A DNA stretch of 64,000 bases from UBA1413 sp964650525 (GCA_964650525.1 CAZYUA010000007.1:62001-126000); one strand, 5' to 3'; positions 24,993-34,418 are shown, counted from the stretch's first letter. Translations and numbers: made by a program. Notes: a model not told the origin generated them from the sequence alone.

Positions 24993-26930
24993 ATGAGAAA
25001 CTGGCATTTCAACCATATTGACTTTTCCACCTATCCCCATTATCCGGGTAATGACCTGGGTGTCAGTTGGTCGCCGGAGAAGACGGTTTTCCGGCTCTGG
25101 GCACCCACCGCCCGGATGGTGGAGTTACGGCTTTACCTGACAGGGAAGGGAGGCAAACCTGAAATGACTTGCCGGATGGAGCGGACTGAGCAGGGTACCT
25201 GGATCTGCGAACTGAAAGGTAACCTCGAAGGACTCTTTTACACCTTCAAGGTCAACGATGGGGAATGGTTGCATGAAGTTCCCGATCCCTATGCCCGGGC
25301 AGTGGGCATTAACGGGCTCCGGGGGATGATCTTCAATCCCCGGGACACCGACCCGGAGGGATGGAAAGATGACCGGAAACCGGCATTGGCGGCGGTTACC
25401 GATTCCGTTATTTACGAGACCCATGTGCGGGATTTTTCTATTGGCGCCAATTCTGGCATTCATCATAAAGGCAAGTACCTGGGTTTTACTGAAACGGGAA
25501 CCACTTCACCCCTGGGGGTTACAACAGGATTGTCTCACCTTATTGAAATGGGTATCACCCATGTCCACCTGTTGCCCGTTAACGACTTTCAAACTATTGA
25601 TGATGAGTTCCCTTTGCTTAAATACAACTGGGGTTACGACCCTCAGCATTTTAATGCTCCGGAAGGCAGTTATTCTACCGATCCCTGCGATGGCAAAATC
25701 CGGATCCGGGAGCTGAAACAGCTGGTAAAAAGCCTCCACGACCATCAGATCGGCGTGATCCTGGATGTGGTCTATAACCATACCTGGCTTACCAAAGGGT
25801 CCGTTTTCAACCAAACAGTTCCGGGATATTATTACCGCCAGAATCCGGACGGTACTTTTTCGAATGCTTCGGGATGTGGAAATGAGATGGCCTCAGAACG
25901 CTCCATGGTGCGCAAATTCATTCTCGATTCGCTGAAATACTGGGTTTCTGAGTACCATGTGGACGGATTCAGGTTTGACCTGATGGGGATTTACGATAGT
26001 GAAACGATGCGTCACATCCGGTATGAACTGACCAGGATGGATCCGCAGATGCTCTTATATGGTGAGGGATGGGCTGCAGGTCCCAGTCCGATGCCGCTCC
26101 ACCGGAGGGCTGTCAAAAAAAATATCAGCCAATTGCAGGGTATTGCTGCCTTTAACGACGACATGAGGGATGCCATCCAGGGTAATCACGGCAGTAAAAC
26201 AAGCACCGGTTTCGTAAGCGGGCTCACCTTGCGCGAGGAGGCTATAAAATTCGGGGTCGTGGCGGCCACCTGGCATCCGCAGATTGTATACAGCTACGTG
26301 GAAAGTTCTGTTGATCCCTGGGCCGGGGAACCGGCGCAATGCATCAACTACGCCTCCTGTCACGACAATTTTACTTTGTACGACAAACTGGTTTTGAGCG
26401 CCCGCGAAGCTTCCGACGAAGACCTCCGGAAAATGGTGAAACTCGCCGGTGCAATACTCCTTACTTCCCAGGGTATCCCTTTTCTGCATGCCGGCATGGA
26501 GTTTTGCCGGACTAAATCGGGACACCACGATTCCTACAATGCACCCGACACCATCAACCAACTGGATTGGAACCGGAAAGCAATCTATCACGAGGTAACC
26601 GACTATTACCGCAAACTGATCCTTCTCAGAAAAAACCACCCGGTCTTGAGGCTGCCTTCAGCCGAAAGAATCAGGCAAACGCTCACCTTCTGTACTGAGT
26701 ATACCCTCGGGATAGTAGCCTATTGCCTGAAGGGACAAACAGTCAACGATTCCTGGAAAGAGGCCGTAATCATCTTTAACAACCAAAAAGAATCACAATG
26801 GGTTAGCCTGCCGGGATCCAGCTACAGGATCATTGCCCGGGGAGATCAGATTGATGAAAACGGTCTGGAAACCATTACGGGGAGTGCTATACAAGCAGAA
26901 CCCCTTTCTATGACCCTGCTGGTTCAATAA
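24993..26930 (+). CDS. pulA: Type I pullulanase (alpha-1,6-glucan debranching enzyme, GH13)
   Basis: 645 residues, no signal peptide, so probably cytoplasmic and used on glycogen or imported malto-oligosaccharides. A short CBM48-like N-terminal domain (GVSWSPEKTVFRLWAPTA) precedes the catalytic barrel. The type I pullulanase signature YNWGYDP is present. Catalytic residues are the nucleophile D329 (GFRFDL), acid/base E358 (YGEGW) and D458 (SCHDN). The C-terminal beta domain ends at Gln645. It converges with the ald gene with only 1 nt between the two stops. No starch-utilisation transporter is nearby. Confidence 0.95.
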   Translation: MRNWHFNHIDFSTYPHYPGNDLGVSWSPEKTVFRLWAPTARMVELRLYLTGKGGKPEMTCRMERTEQGTWICELKGNLEGLFYTFKVNDGEWLHEVPDPYARAVGINGLRGMIFNPRDTDPEGWKDDRKPALAAVTDSVIYETHVRDFSIGANSGIHHKGKYLGFTETGTTSPLGVTTGLSHLIEMGITHVHLLPVNDFQTIDDEFPLLKYNWGYDPQHFNAPEGSYSTDPCDGKIRIRELKQLVKSLHDHQIGVILDVVYNHTWLTKGSVFNQTVPGYYYRQNPDGTFSNASGCGNEMASERSMVRKFILDSLKYWVSEYHVDGFRFDLMGIYDSETMRHIRYELTRMDPQMLLYGEGWAAGPSPMPLHRRAVKKNISQLQGIAAFNDDMRDAIQGNHGSKTSTGFVSGLTLREEAIKFGVVAATWHPQIVYSYVESSVDPWAGEPAQCINYASCHDNFTLYDKLVLSAREASDEDLRKMVKLAGAILLTSQGIPFLHAGMEFCRTKSGHHDSYNAPDTINQLDWNRKAIYHEVTDYYRKLILLRKNHPVLRLPSAERIRQTLTFCTEYTLGIVAYCLKGQTVNDSWKEAVIIFNNQKESQWVSLPGSSYRIIARGDQIDENGLETITGSAIQAEPLSMTLLVQ

Positions 26931-26931
26931 G

Positions 26932-28152
26932 CTAAAAGGCCGCCAGCAGCAAATCGATTTCCTTTGACGGAAGGTCAAAAAGATAGCCGATGTCGCGGTT
27001 GGTAAGGATCCCGTGATACAAATAGACCCCTTTGCGGAAACCCCTTGAAAACTTGATGTAGGAGTCTACCCCACCGGCATCGCCAACAGCCAGTAATATG
27101 GGAATCAGGATATTGCTGAGCGAGATGGAAGCCGTACGGGCAACCAGCGACGGAATATTGGGTACACAATAGTGGATTACCCCATGCTTTCGGTAAACAG
27201 GTGTATTCAGGTCGGTAAGGACAGAAGTTTCAAAGCACCCTCCCTGGCTGATGTTCAGATCAATGATAATGGCGCCTTCTTTCATGTTTTCAATCATTTC
27301 CTCAGAAACGCGGAATTTCGGAGTCTGATTGAACGGCATAGCTCCGATGACGGCATCGGCAGAAACCAATGCTTTTTTCAGAACCTTGGGGTAAAATACC
27401 GAAGTAAAAATCTTACGGCCCAATTTTTCCTCCAAACGGCTAAGGTCTTCGACCGAAATATCGAAAACCTTTACCGAAATACCCAGGCTCAACGCGGCGC
27501 GGGCAGCAAATTCGGCAGCTGTTCCCGAACCGATGATGACCAGCTCCGCAGGAGTGATGCCGGTGACATCCCCGAAAAGTACCCCCTTGCCACCCCGGGA
27601 GGTACTCAGGTATTCACTGGCTATGGTGATGGAGGTGATTCCCGAAATCTGGCTCATCTGGTGCACAAAAGGCAGATACCCATCTTCCGTCTCCAGGCAT
27701 TCATAAGAAATACAGGTGTTTTTTTTCTCCATAAGGTCAGAAATCGAGTCCCTGGTGTGCGATTGGATCTGCATGTTGGAGATAATGACCTGGTTCCCGC
27801 GCAACATAGAGATCTCATCGCTGCTGAATGGAGCAACCCGAAGGATGATGTCTTTCTGAAAGATCTCTTCTTTCTTGTCAAGGATCACGGCTCCTGCTTC
27901 CCGGTAATCCTGCGCACTGTAACTGGCTCTGTTTCCGGTCCCGGTTTCAATATATATTTCATGGCCGTACGAAACCAATAAATCCACTGCCTGGGGGGTC
28001 AGCGGTACCCGGTATTCCACCTGTGATTCATCGCTGGGTATCCCGATGGTGATTTTCTTCTCTCTCCTCTGAAGCTCAAGCATCTCTTCTTTGGGAAGCA
28101 GCATGGTCTTCGACACCGTCAGTCCCGATCTGGTTTTTTCTTTACCTGTCAT
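26932..28152 (-). CDS. ald: Alanine dehydrogenase
   Basis: NAD-dependent oxidative deamination of L-alanine to pyruvate and ammonia, or the reverse. The 406-residue product has the N-terminal substrate-binding domain (GIPSDESQVEYRVPLTP-type start) and a Rossmann NAD domain with GSGTAAEFAARAAL, then VPNIPSLVARTAS. The frame extends upstream to 28326, but those 58 codons resemble no known N-terminus and overlap the end of tsaE, so I set the start at the ATG 28152. It follows tsaE by 47 nt on the same strand, a pairing frequent in Bacteroidota. It converges with pulA. Confidence 0.93.
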   Translation of the reverse strand: MTGKEKTRSGLTVSKTMLLPKEEMLELQRREKKITIGIPSDESQVEYRVPLTPQAVDLLVSYGHEIYIETGTGNRASYSAQDYREAGAVILDKKEEIFQKDIILRVAPFSSDEISMLRGNQVIISNMQIQSHTRDSISDLMEKKNTCISYECLETEDGYLPFVHQMSQISGITSITIASEYLSTSRGGKGVLFGDVTGITPAELVIIGSGTAAEFAARAALSLGISVKVFDISVEDLSRLEEKLGRKIFTSVFYPKVLKKALVSADAVIGAMPFNQTPKFRVSEEMIENMKEGAIIIDLNISQGGCFETSVLTDLNTPVYRKHGVIHYCVPNIPSLVARTASISLSNILIPILLAVGDAGGVDSYIKFSRGFRKGVYLYHGILTNRDIGYLFDLPSKEIDLLLAAF

Positions 28153-28199
28153 CTGCAGATTTCTTTTTCGGATGTACAAATGATTGCCTTTAAAAATAA

Positions 28200-28634
28200 T
28201 CAAAACGATTCTCCTGCCACAACGGCTGTGATGGTTCGTAAACTGTTGCCTTCGTCGCTGAGGTTTACACGGATGTGTTTCTCCGGCAACAGGGATTCCA
28301 CCATTTCTGGCCACTCTATCAGGCAATAGTGGCCACTGAAAAAGTAATCCTCGTATCCCAGGTCAAAAACCTCTTCCAGTTTCCGGATCCGGTAGAAATC
28401 AAAATGGTAGATCGACACACCGGCCGGGGCAGCATATTCGTTAATGATGGCAAAGGTAGGACTGGTTACAAGATCGGGAGAGTGGAAGGCCCGGCATAAT
28501 TCCCGGATCAGGGTGGTCTTACCGGCACCCATACGGCCATAGAAGGCAAACACCCTGGCCTCCGGAAACCTTGCAGGCAGTTCGTGTGCCACTTCCGGTA
28601 ATTGCCCGAGGCTTACCTGTTTTCTCTCAAACAT
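28200..28634 (-). CDS. tsaE: tRNA threonylcarbamoyladenosine biosynthesis ATPase TsaE
   Basis: P-loop ATPase needed with TsaB/TsaD to make the universal t6A37 modification on ANN-decoding tRNAs. The 144-residue product has Walker A GRMGAGKT (33-40), the family's VTSPTFAIINEY stretch, an HFDFYRI motif and the C-terminal CLIEWPE. The ATG at 28634 is preferred over the in-frame 28682 start because a promoter box lies between them. It is divergent from gcvH, and the two promoters sit close together. ald follows on the same strand. Confidence 0.95.
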   Translation of the reverse strand: MFERKQVSLGQLPEVAHELPARFPEARVFAFYGRMGAGKTTLIRELCRAFHSPDLVTSPTFAIINEYAAPAGVSIYHFDFYRIRKLEEVFDLGYEDYFFSGHYCLIEWPEMVESLLPEKHIRVNLSDEGNSLRTITAVVAGESF

Positions 28635-28649
28635 TGCACTCCTTTTACG

Positions 28650-28657
28650 CAAAAGTA
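28650..28657 (-). promoter_or_regulatory. Promoter -7 box (TAnnTTTG) for tsaE-ald
   Basis: The minus strand reads TACTTTTG, 15 nt before the tsaE ATG. A TTTG at 28680-28683 on the same strand could be the -33 element (22-nt spacer). It is interleaved with the gcvH promoter. Confidence 0.55.
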
Positions 28658-28669
28658 CGAAATTATATA

Positions 28670-28677
28670 TATTTTTG
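28670..28677 (+). promoter_or_regulatory. Promoter -7 box (TAnnTTTG) for gcvH
   Basis: TATTTTTG lies 24 nt before the gcvH ATG at 28702. It is only 12 nt from the tsaE -7 box on the other strand, so the two promoters cannot easily be occupied at the same time. Confidence 0.55.
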
Positions 28678-28701
28678 AACAAATAATTTTACCGAACAAG
28701 T

Positions 28702-29082
28702 ATGAATGTGCCTGATAATCTGAAATTTACAAGGGACCACGAATGGATCCGCATTGCAGGAGATACGGCTTACGCCGGCATTACCGATTTTGCCCAGGGT
28801 GAATTGGGTGATATCGTGTTTGTTGAAATAGAAACCACCGGTGAAACCCTGGCAAAGGGTGAGATCTTCGGTACCGTAGAGGCGGTGAAAACCGTGTCTG
28901 ATCTTTTCATGCCGGTTTCGGGGGAGGTGCTCGAAGTGAACTCCCTGCTGGCCGAAAAACCGGAACTGGTGAACAAAGATCCTTATGGACAGGGATGGAT
29001 GGTCCTCATCCGGATGAATAACCCCGGGGAACTGGAAGAACTGCTTACACCGGAAGCATACAAAAATATGCTCGAGGCCTGA
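28702..29082 (+). CDS. gcvH: Glycine cleavage system H protein
   Basis: Lipoyl carrier that shuttles the aminomethyl group between the P, T and L proteins of glycine cleavage. The 126-residue product has the lipoyl-lysine site GTVEAVKTVSDLF with K63. Start, length and the HEWIRIAG N-terminal block fit the family. No gcvP or gcvT is in the window, so the rest of the system must lie elsewhere. It is transcribed alone from the divergent promoter region and converges with the next gene 5 nt away. Confidence 0.96.
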   Translation: MNVPDNLKFTRDHEWIRIAGDTAYAGITDFAQGELGDIVFVEIETTGETLAKGEIFGTVEAVKTVSDLFMPVSGEVLEVNSLLAEKPELVNKDPYGQGWMVLIRMNNPGELEELLTPEAYKNMLEA

Positions 29083-29098
29083 AACGCCTATTTCGTTT
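29082..29098. terminator. Short hairpin at convergent stops of gcvH and the plug-domain gene
   Basis: AAACG and CGTTT form a 5-bp stem with a 7-nt loop that overlaps both stop codons and is followed by TTA on the plus strand. It is weak, so its role as a terminator is uncertain. Confidence 0.3.
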
Positions 29099-31505
29099 TA
29101 CTGAAGGGTAAAGTAACACTGAATTCTTCAGCAGCAAAGTATATTTTGCCTTTCCGGCTGATTCCTTCCACCACCAGGTAGTATTCCGCCAGTTCATCAG
29201 AGGTGAAAAAACCGATAGAGGCTTTTCCGTTGGTTGTTCTGATGTCGGGTTCCCAGAATAAGGTTGGCCGGTAGTCCGGCTTGGCATTATCAATATTTTC
29301 AGGTGTATATTTCGGAGAATAGAAGAAGGCCGGTGTTCTGTACCCCCTGACTGTTGTAACGGTCTGCCCCTTGGTATATCTGTTGATCTCTTTGCTTACA
29401 TCCCCCTTCCGGGTATAAACGGCAATTACTCCGTTTCCTCCGGCAGACCCGAAAATGGCCATATTGGCGCCGCTTTTCAGAATTTCTATTTTATCTACAT
29501 CCTGCATGCTGATTCGGAAGATCATATCTTCCACCATTTCGGGGCTTACTTTGACCCCATCCAGAAGGAAGAGCGGCATGCTCCCTCCGCGAATGGAAAT
29601 TTCGTCACCCGAAATGACCAATCCGGCAACCTTTCCGGTCAGATAATCAAGGATACTCATGTAAGTAAAGTCATCCTCTGTGATTTTTAACACATTATCG
29701 GGTTCCATGTACATTCTGAAATGACCATCCGGCTTCTCCATGTACCGGCCTGTGACCACCATTTCCCCCAGCAGGATACTTCCTTTTTCCGGGTTGAACT
29801 CTTCCATCTTTAACTGCCGGTAATAGTTTTCGCGGTAAAATTTCAACGGGACTTGTAAATTCCGGACTGTACTTTTCATAGCTGCGGGAGAAACCGAATC
29901 AGGGAAAGTCAACCCGGGAGCCAGAATGATTTCGGTAAGGGGGCGCTCTTTTTCATTTTTGGCATTGATCATGACCTGGGTTGAATCTTTCAGGTAGAGC
30001 CTGTCGAAGCGGAACCGTCCAAGGCTGTCGGTACGGGTCTCCTCAAACAGGAGATTGCGCGAAAAGGGCCCCAGGACGACCTCTCCCCCGACCACAAGGT
30101 GCTTGCGCAATAAAGATTTTACCGTTCCTTCCACCACCAGACCGGCATCTAAGTAACCAGACAGTTCTTCCTGCCGGTGACCGGTTACATCATCCCACCA
30201 GTAACTGCGCCATCCCTGTACCATTAACAGCAAATCAAGTTTCTCGCCGGCAGTAATATTTTCGCTGTTGTCAAAAAAGGATGCACCTGACTCAACAGGG
30301 CCCCTGAGCTCAGAATCCAGCAACAGGTACGAGCGCATATTGAAATGCAGGCTCCCGGGGGTTAGGTAATCCTTATTAACAACTGCCGCCGACAGAAAAG
30401 ACCGGATCGTATCCCCGGGTTCCGGAAACTCGCTGATGGTAACTTCTGCTTTTTCACGGGTATGAAATTCCTTTTTGTTTAATGATACCTGGAGGGGTGA
30501 TTCCTCCGTATCGCTGATGAAAACAAGGCGCTCCGCCATTTCGTCGAGATCATGGTTCAGAAGGGTAATTTTCGAAATTCCCGGGGGAAAATTGTTTTTG
30601 GTCACGATGAAGGATTGGCTGAAATCATCGAGCACCATTTCCTTATAAAAAAGTACGATTCCTTTGTGGGAGGCCACCAGGTACAATCGTTCCATGCCGG
30701 TTGCCAGATAATTCCTGCAAACCGAAAACAACACATGGGGGTCCCTGACTTCGCAATGAAGGGCCAGACCCTTTTCCCTGATTCTGTCGAACTGGTACGA
30801 AAACTCCGGATATCCGAATAACCGGGCACGATAGGTTTTCCCTTCATGCGGCATTAGGATGAATCTTCCCATTCCCATAAAACCGGTACGGAAGGTAGCC
30901 ACCAGGGTATCCTTCTCATCAGTTACATAGCCTCTGACATCCAAGCCCCTTCCGGAGAAATCGACTGCTTTTACGGCTACATGGTTCTGGGCATTCATCA
31001 CCAGGTCCCCTCCTTCCGGGAAAAAAGTCACATCGGCTACCAGCGGATCCGGTGGAGGTTTCATGTCCAGTTCCAGAGAACTTTTAGGGCCGGAAATCCA
31101 TATTTTACGGTGGAAACAGGCTTCTTCTCCGAAATTTTCGAGGTATTTTGTATATGCCCTTATGGTGTACTCCCCATCAGGAAGGGAATCGGCCAGGAGG
31201 AACTCCCCGTGCGAAATTCCGTTTTGCGATAAAAGGATCCGGTTGGCCAAAACTTTTCCGCTGTCAGAAACCAACTGGACGAACACATTCTTATATCCCG
31301 GAAGCGGAGAATGAGTCAAACCGTCTACGAGGTAAGCCTTATACCAGCAAAAGTCGCCGGGAGCATATAACTCCCGGTCTATCTGAAGATATATTTTTTC
31401 GTACAGGAGCGTCTTTTTCGAAGCGGTCCAGCTTTCGATGTCCTGGCCGCTCAGCCTGCAAAAAAGAAGAGCGGGGATCAGAAATAACAGGGCGAATCTC
31501 TTCAT
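29088..31505 (-). CDS. Macroglobulin-like exported protein with a C-terminal TonB plug domain and no barrel
   Basis: 805 residues with a signal peptide (to about SGQD). The N-terminal part has MG2-type beta domains (IYLQIDRELYAPGDFCWYKAYL and repeats), as found in macroglobulin-like and carboxypeptidase-regulatory proteins. A plug domain like that of TonB-dependent receptors lies at about residues 565-700, with VVISG-DEISIRGGSMPLFLLDGVKV and SGGNGVIAVYT-type ending. The protein then ends about 105 residues later with no room for the 22-strand barrel. This architecture recurs in Bacteroidota; its role is unknown. A promoter box lies 63 nt upstream. It has no operon partner. Confidence 0.75.
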   Translation of the reverse strand: MKRFALLFLIPALLFCRLSGQDIESWTASKKTLLYEKIYLQIDRELYAPGDFCWYKAYLVDGLTHSPLPGYKNVFVQLVSDSGKVLANRILLSQNGISHGEFLLADSLPDGEYTIRAYTKYLENFGEEACFHRKIWISGPKSSLELDMKPPPDPLVADVTFFPEGGDLVMNAQNHVAVKAVDFSGRGLDVRGYVTDEKDTLVATFRTGFMGMGRFILMPHEGKTYRARLFGYPEFSYQFDRIREKGLALHCEVRDPHVLFSVCRNYLATGMERLYLVASHKGIVLFYKEMVLDDFSQSFIVTKNNFPPGISKITLLNHDLDEMAERLVFISDTEESPLQVSLNKKEFHTREKAEVTISEFPEPGDTIRSFLSAAVVNKDYLTPGSLHFNMRSYLLLDSELRGPVESGASFFDNSENITAGEKLDLLLMVQGWRSYWWDDVTGHRQEELSGYLDAGLVVEGTVKSLLRKHLVVGGEVVLGPFSRNLLFEETRTDSLGRFRFDRLYLKDSTQVMINAKNEKERPLTEIILAPGLTFPDSVSPAAMKSTVRNLQVPLKFYRENYYRQLKMEEFNPEKGSILLGEMVVTGRYMEKPDGHFRMYMEPDNVLKITEDDFTYMSILDYLTGKVAGLVISGDEISIRGGSMPLFLLDGVKVSPEMVEDMIFRISMQDVDKIEILKSGANMAIFGSAGGNGVIAVYTRKGDVSKEINRYTKGQTVTTVRGYRTPAFFYSPKYTPENIDNAKPDYRPTLFWEPDIRTTNGKASIGFFTSDELAEYYLVVEGISRKGKIYFAAEEFSVTLPFSKTK

Positions 31506-31567
31506 CAGTCAAATATCGGGATAAGCGAGGCAACTGAATCCTTCCGCCATTAAAAATTCCGCATAGA

Positions 31568-31575
31568 CAAAGTTA
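31568..31575 (-). promoter_or_regulatory. Promoter -7 box (TAnnTTTG) for the plug-domain gene
   Basis: The minus strand reads TAACTTTG, 63 nt before the ATG at 31505. This is an exact consensus match within a 182-nt gap that holds no other recognisable element. Confidence 0.45.
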
Positions 31576-31687
31576 ATTTCCCTGTCTGGATCACCAAATG
31601 AAGGGTTCGTCCGCAGACCCTCAAAAAAACGGCTTCCTTACATAAAAAGAGAGGTCATGGGGCGGGGATTGACTATGCCGGATCGAT

Positions 31688-34243
31688 CTATCCGCATTTG
31701 GAAGAACCGCAAGAAACGCATTTCAGGCATCCTTCCTGGTATACGACTTCGTTGGAACCACAAACCCCGCAGTGGGCATCTTCGGCAATTGTACCGTTGG
31801 GGATATATTTTTTCAGGGCACGGGCCACGCCGGCTTTCCAGGAATTGATGGTCTCATTATCGAGCTGGAGACTTGTGACCAGCTCAACCACCTTATGAAT
31901 GGGCATCCCATGGCGTAAAACACCCGAAATCAGCTTGGCATAATTCCAGAAGACCGGATTGAATTTGTAAGAGAGCCCTTCAATGGTGGTTTTATAACCC
32001 CGCTTGTTGATGTACTGGAAATCGTACCTGGAGGTATCGTCATTATCCCAGTTCTTGATGATGTAGCCTTTGGTGACCGAACGGGGTAACAGGATTCCGT
32101 CTTCGTCATCGCTTAAGCCGGTAAAAATCTCATAGGGCATATTATCAATGATGCCGATAAAAGCCACCCATTTTTCCTTGTTATTTCTGAACCTGACAAT
32201 ATCAGCTTCAAGGATTTCGGGCCTTTTTGTGGGGAAGGGCGATGATCTTTTTTTCTCTTCCTTTTTATCGGAAATCAGAACCCCCGAACGGGATCCGTCG
32301 CGGTAAACCGTAACCCCCTTGCATCCGCTTTTCCAGGCCTCAAAATAGAGTTTTCCGACCAGGTCTTCCGTAACATGGGCAGGCAGATTGATGGTTACGC
32401 TGATGGAATGGTCCACCCATTTCTGAATTCTTCCCTGCATGTGTACTTTGGCAATCCAGTCCACATCGTTCGACGTGGCCATATAGTAAGGCGATCTCCT
32501 GACCAGATCCTCAAGTTCTTCCTGGGTAAACTGACGGTTGGAATCGACTCCGTTGACATCCATCCAAGTTTTAAATTTATGATGGAAGACGGGATACTCC
32601 TCCCAATGGTCCCCGACCTCATCGACAAAATCGATCCGTATATTTTTATCATTGGGGTTGACTTTCCGCCGGCGCCGGTAAAAAAGCATGAACACCGGTT
32701 CGATGCCCGAGGTTGTTTGGGTCATCAGGCTGGTGGTGCCGGTTGGGGCAATGGTCAGTAAGGCAATATTCCGCCGGCCGAACCGGGTCATTTCCTCGTA
32801 TAAAGCAGGGTCAGCAAGCCGGATGCGTCTGATCAGGGGGTTGTCTTTTTCTCTTTCTGCATTATAGATGGCAAAAGGACCGCGGTCTTTGGCCAGGTAT
32901 ACCGAAGAACGGTAAGCCTCAATGGCCACGGTTTTGTGCACCTCTTCTGAAAAATCGGTGGCCTCATCACTGCCATACCTCAACCCCAGGGCAGCAAGCA
33001 TGTCTCCTTCCGCGGTTATCCCTATACCCGTGCGCCTCCCTTCTTGCGCTTTCTTGTAGATATTGTTCCATAAATTTCTCTCTACAAGCTTAATATCATC
33101 ATATTCGGGATCATTGTCAATTTTTTTCAGGATCGCTTCAATTTTCTCCAGTTCCAGGTCAATGATATCATCCATCATGCGCTGCGCCACATGAACATGG
33201 CGCCTGAAAAGGTCAAAATTGAAGGAGGCGTTACCCGAAAAAGGCTGATCAACATAGGAATATAAATTGATGGCAATCAAACGGCAACTGTCGTACGGAC
33301 ATAAGGGAATCTCACCACACGGATTGGTAGAAACAGTCCGGTAGCCCTGATCAGCATAACAATCCGGTACCGACTCCCGGATAATGGTATCCCAGAATAA
33401 AATACCGGGTTCAGCTGATTTCCAGGCATTATGTACAATTTTTTTCCATAAAACCTCCGCGACAACCTCTTTCTTATAGGTCGGATTGCTCCCATCGATG
33501 GGATATTGCTGCACATAAGGTTCCCCGCTTTCAACTGCTTTCATGAAATCATCATGAAGCTTCACGGAGACGTTGGCGCCGGTTACTTTTCCCTGCTCCA
33601 GCTTGGCGTCGATAAACTTTTCAGCATCCGGATGCTTGATCGATACCGACAGCATCAGGGCACCCCTTCTGCCATCCTGCGCCACTTCGCGTGTTGAATT
33701 CGAATATCGCTCCATAAAAGGAACGATGCCTGTGGAGGTCAGAGCAGAATTTAATACCGGTGATCCCTTGGGACGAATATGGGAGAGGTCGTGGCCCACC
33801 CCACCCCTCCGCTTCATCAGCTGGACCTGTTCCTGGTCAATTTTCATGATCCCACCATAGGAATCGGAGTTCCCTTCGTTGCCAACCACAAAACAATTGG
33901 ATAGGGAAGCAATCTGATACTGGTTTCCGATGCCGGTCATCGGCCCACCCTGGGGAATAATATACCGGAAATCTTTCAACACATGAAAAAGCTCTTCTTC
34001 GGTGAGGGGATTCGGGTATTTGCGTTCGATCCGTGCAATCTCGCGTGCTAAACGCCAGTGCATGTCGTCCGGAGTAAGTTCAAAAATGTTGCCGTACGAA
34101 TCCTTCAAAGCATATTTGTTCACCCATACCCTGGCGGCCAGATCATCTCCGCGAAAATATGTAAGCGATGCCTGGAATGCCTCTTCCTGTGAATAAATTT
34201 TCACGCCTTTGATGGCTTGTACTACCTCCTCCTTGAACGTCAT
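31688..34243 (-). CDS. nrdJ: Adenosylcobalamin-dependent (class II) ribonucleoside-diphosphate reductase
   Basis: Makes deoxynucleotides through a B12-derived radical, with or without oxygen. The 851-residue protein shows the class II active site: C117 in SNCF, then N307-P308-C309-G310-E311 in the finger loop. Other family landmarks are the GGVGHDLSHIRP block and APTGTTSLM. A TSCPD-like region and a C-terminal zinc-ribbon-like tail with several C-x-x-C pairs probably pass electrons from thioredoxin or a similar donor. I could not find a cobalamin riboswitch in the 346 nt upstream. It is transcribed alone. Confidence 0.93.
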   Translation of the reverse strand: MTFKEEVVQAIKGVKIYSQEEAFQASLTYFRGDDLAARVWVNKYALKDSYGNIFELTPDDMHWRLAREIARIERKYPNPLTEEELFHVLKDFRYIIPQGGPMTGIGNQYQIASLSNCFVVGNEGNSDSYGGIMKIDQEQVQLMKRRGGVGHDLSHIRPKGSPVLNSALTSTGIVPFMERYSNSTREVAQDGRRGALMLSVSIKHPDAEKFIDAKLEQGKVTGANVSVKLHDDFMKAVESGEPYVQQYPIDGSNPTYKKEVVAEVLWKKIVHNAWKSAEPGILFWDTIIRESVPDCYADQGYRTVSTNPCGEIPLCPYDSCRLIAINLYSYVDQPFSGNASFNFDLFRRHVHVAQRMMDDIIDLELEKIEAILKKIDNDPEYDDIKLVERNLWNNIYKKAQEGRRTGIGITAEGDMLAALGLRYGSDEATDFSEEVHKTVAIEAYRSSVYLAKDRGPFAIYNAEREKDNPLIRRIRLADPALYEEMTRFGRRNIALLTIAPTGTTSLMTQTTSGIEPVFMLFYRRRRKVNPNDKNIRIDFVDEVGDHWEEYPVFHHKFKTWMDVNGVDSNRQFTQEELEDLVRRSPYYMATSNDVDWIAKVHMQGRIQKWVDHSISVTINLPAHVTEDLVGKLYFEAWKSGCKGVTVYRDGSRSGVLISDKKEEKKRSSPFPTKRPEILEADIVRFRNNKEKWVAFIGIIDNMPYEIFTGLSDDEDGILLPRSVTKGYIIKNWDNDDTSRYDFQYINKRGYKTTIEGLSYKFNPVFWNYAKLISGVLRHGMPIHKVVELVTSLQLDNETINSWKAGVARALKKYIPNGTIAEDAHCGVCGSNEVVYQEGCLKCVSCGSSKCG

Positions 34244-34397
34244 GACAAAAATGTTTATGTTCTAACAAGACCGGATCAATCCACGTTATTTAAACTCCTA
34301 AGAATCTTAATAAAACAACGTTATACCAGCACCCAAAATGGGTATTGCAATATAAGCTTAACAGGTAGATTTTGGTATAAAAATAATCCCCAAAAAT

Positions 34398-34418
34398 TAA
34401 AAAGTTATCAACTTTTTA
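34398..34418. promoter_or_regulatory. AT-rich 9-bp inverted repeat upstream of nrdJ
   Basis: Two perfect 9-bp arms (34398-34406 and 34410-34418) around a 3-nt centre lie about 155 nt before the nrdJ ATG. On the minus strand the repeat runs into TAATTTTTG, one base longer than the -7 consensus. It could be an operator for nrdJ or, because T-tracts flank it, an intrinsic terminator of waaA. Confidence 0.35.

Noticed and set aside
28153..28326. 58-codon upstream extension of alanine dehydrogenase
   Set aside because: The sequence overlaps the tsaE coding region and resembles no dehydrogenase N-terminus.
29088..31505. Calling this a full TonB-dependent receptor
   Set aside because: Only the plug is present; the protein ends too soon for a barrel.
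34244..34400. Cobalamin riboswitch upstream of the B12-dependent reductase
   Set aside because: No B12-box-like sequence or the expected paired regions could be recognised on the nrdJ strand.
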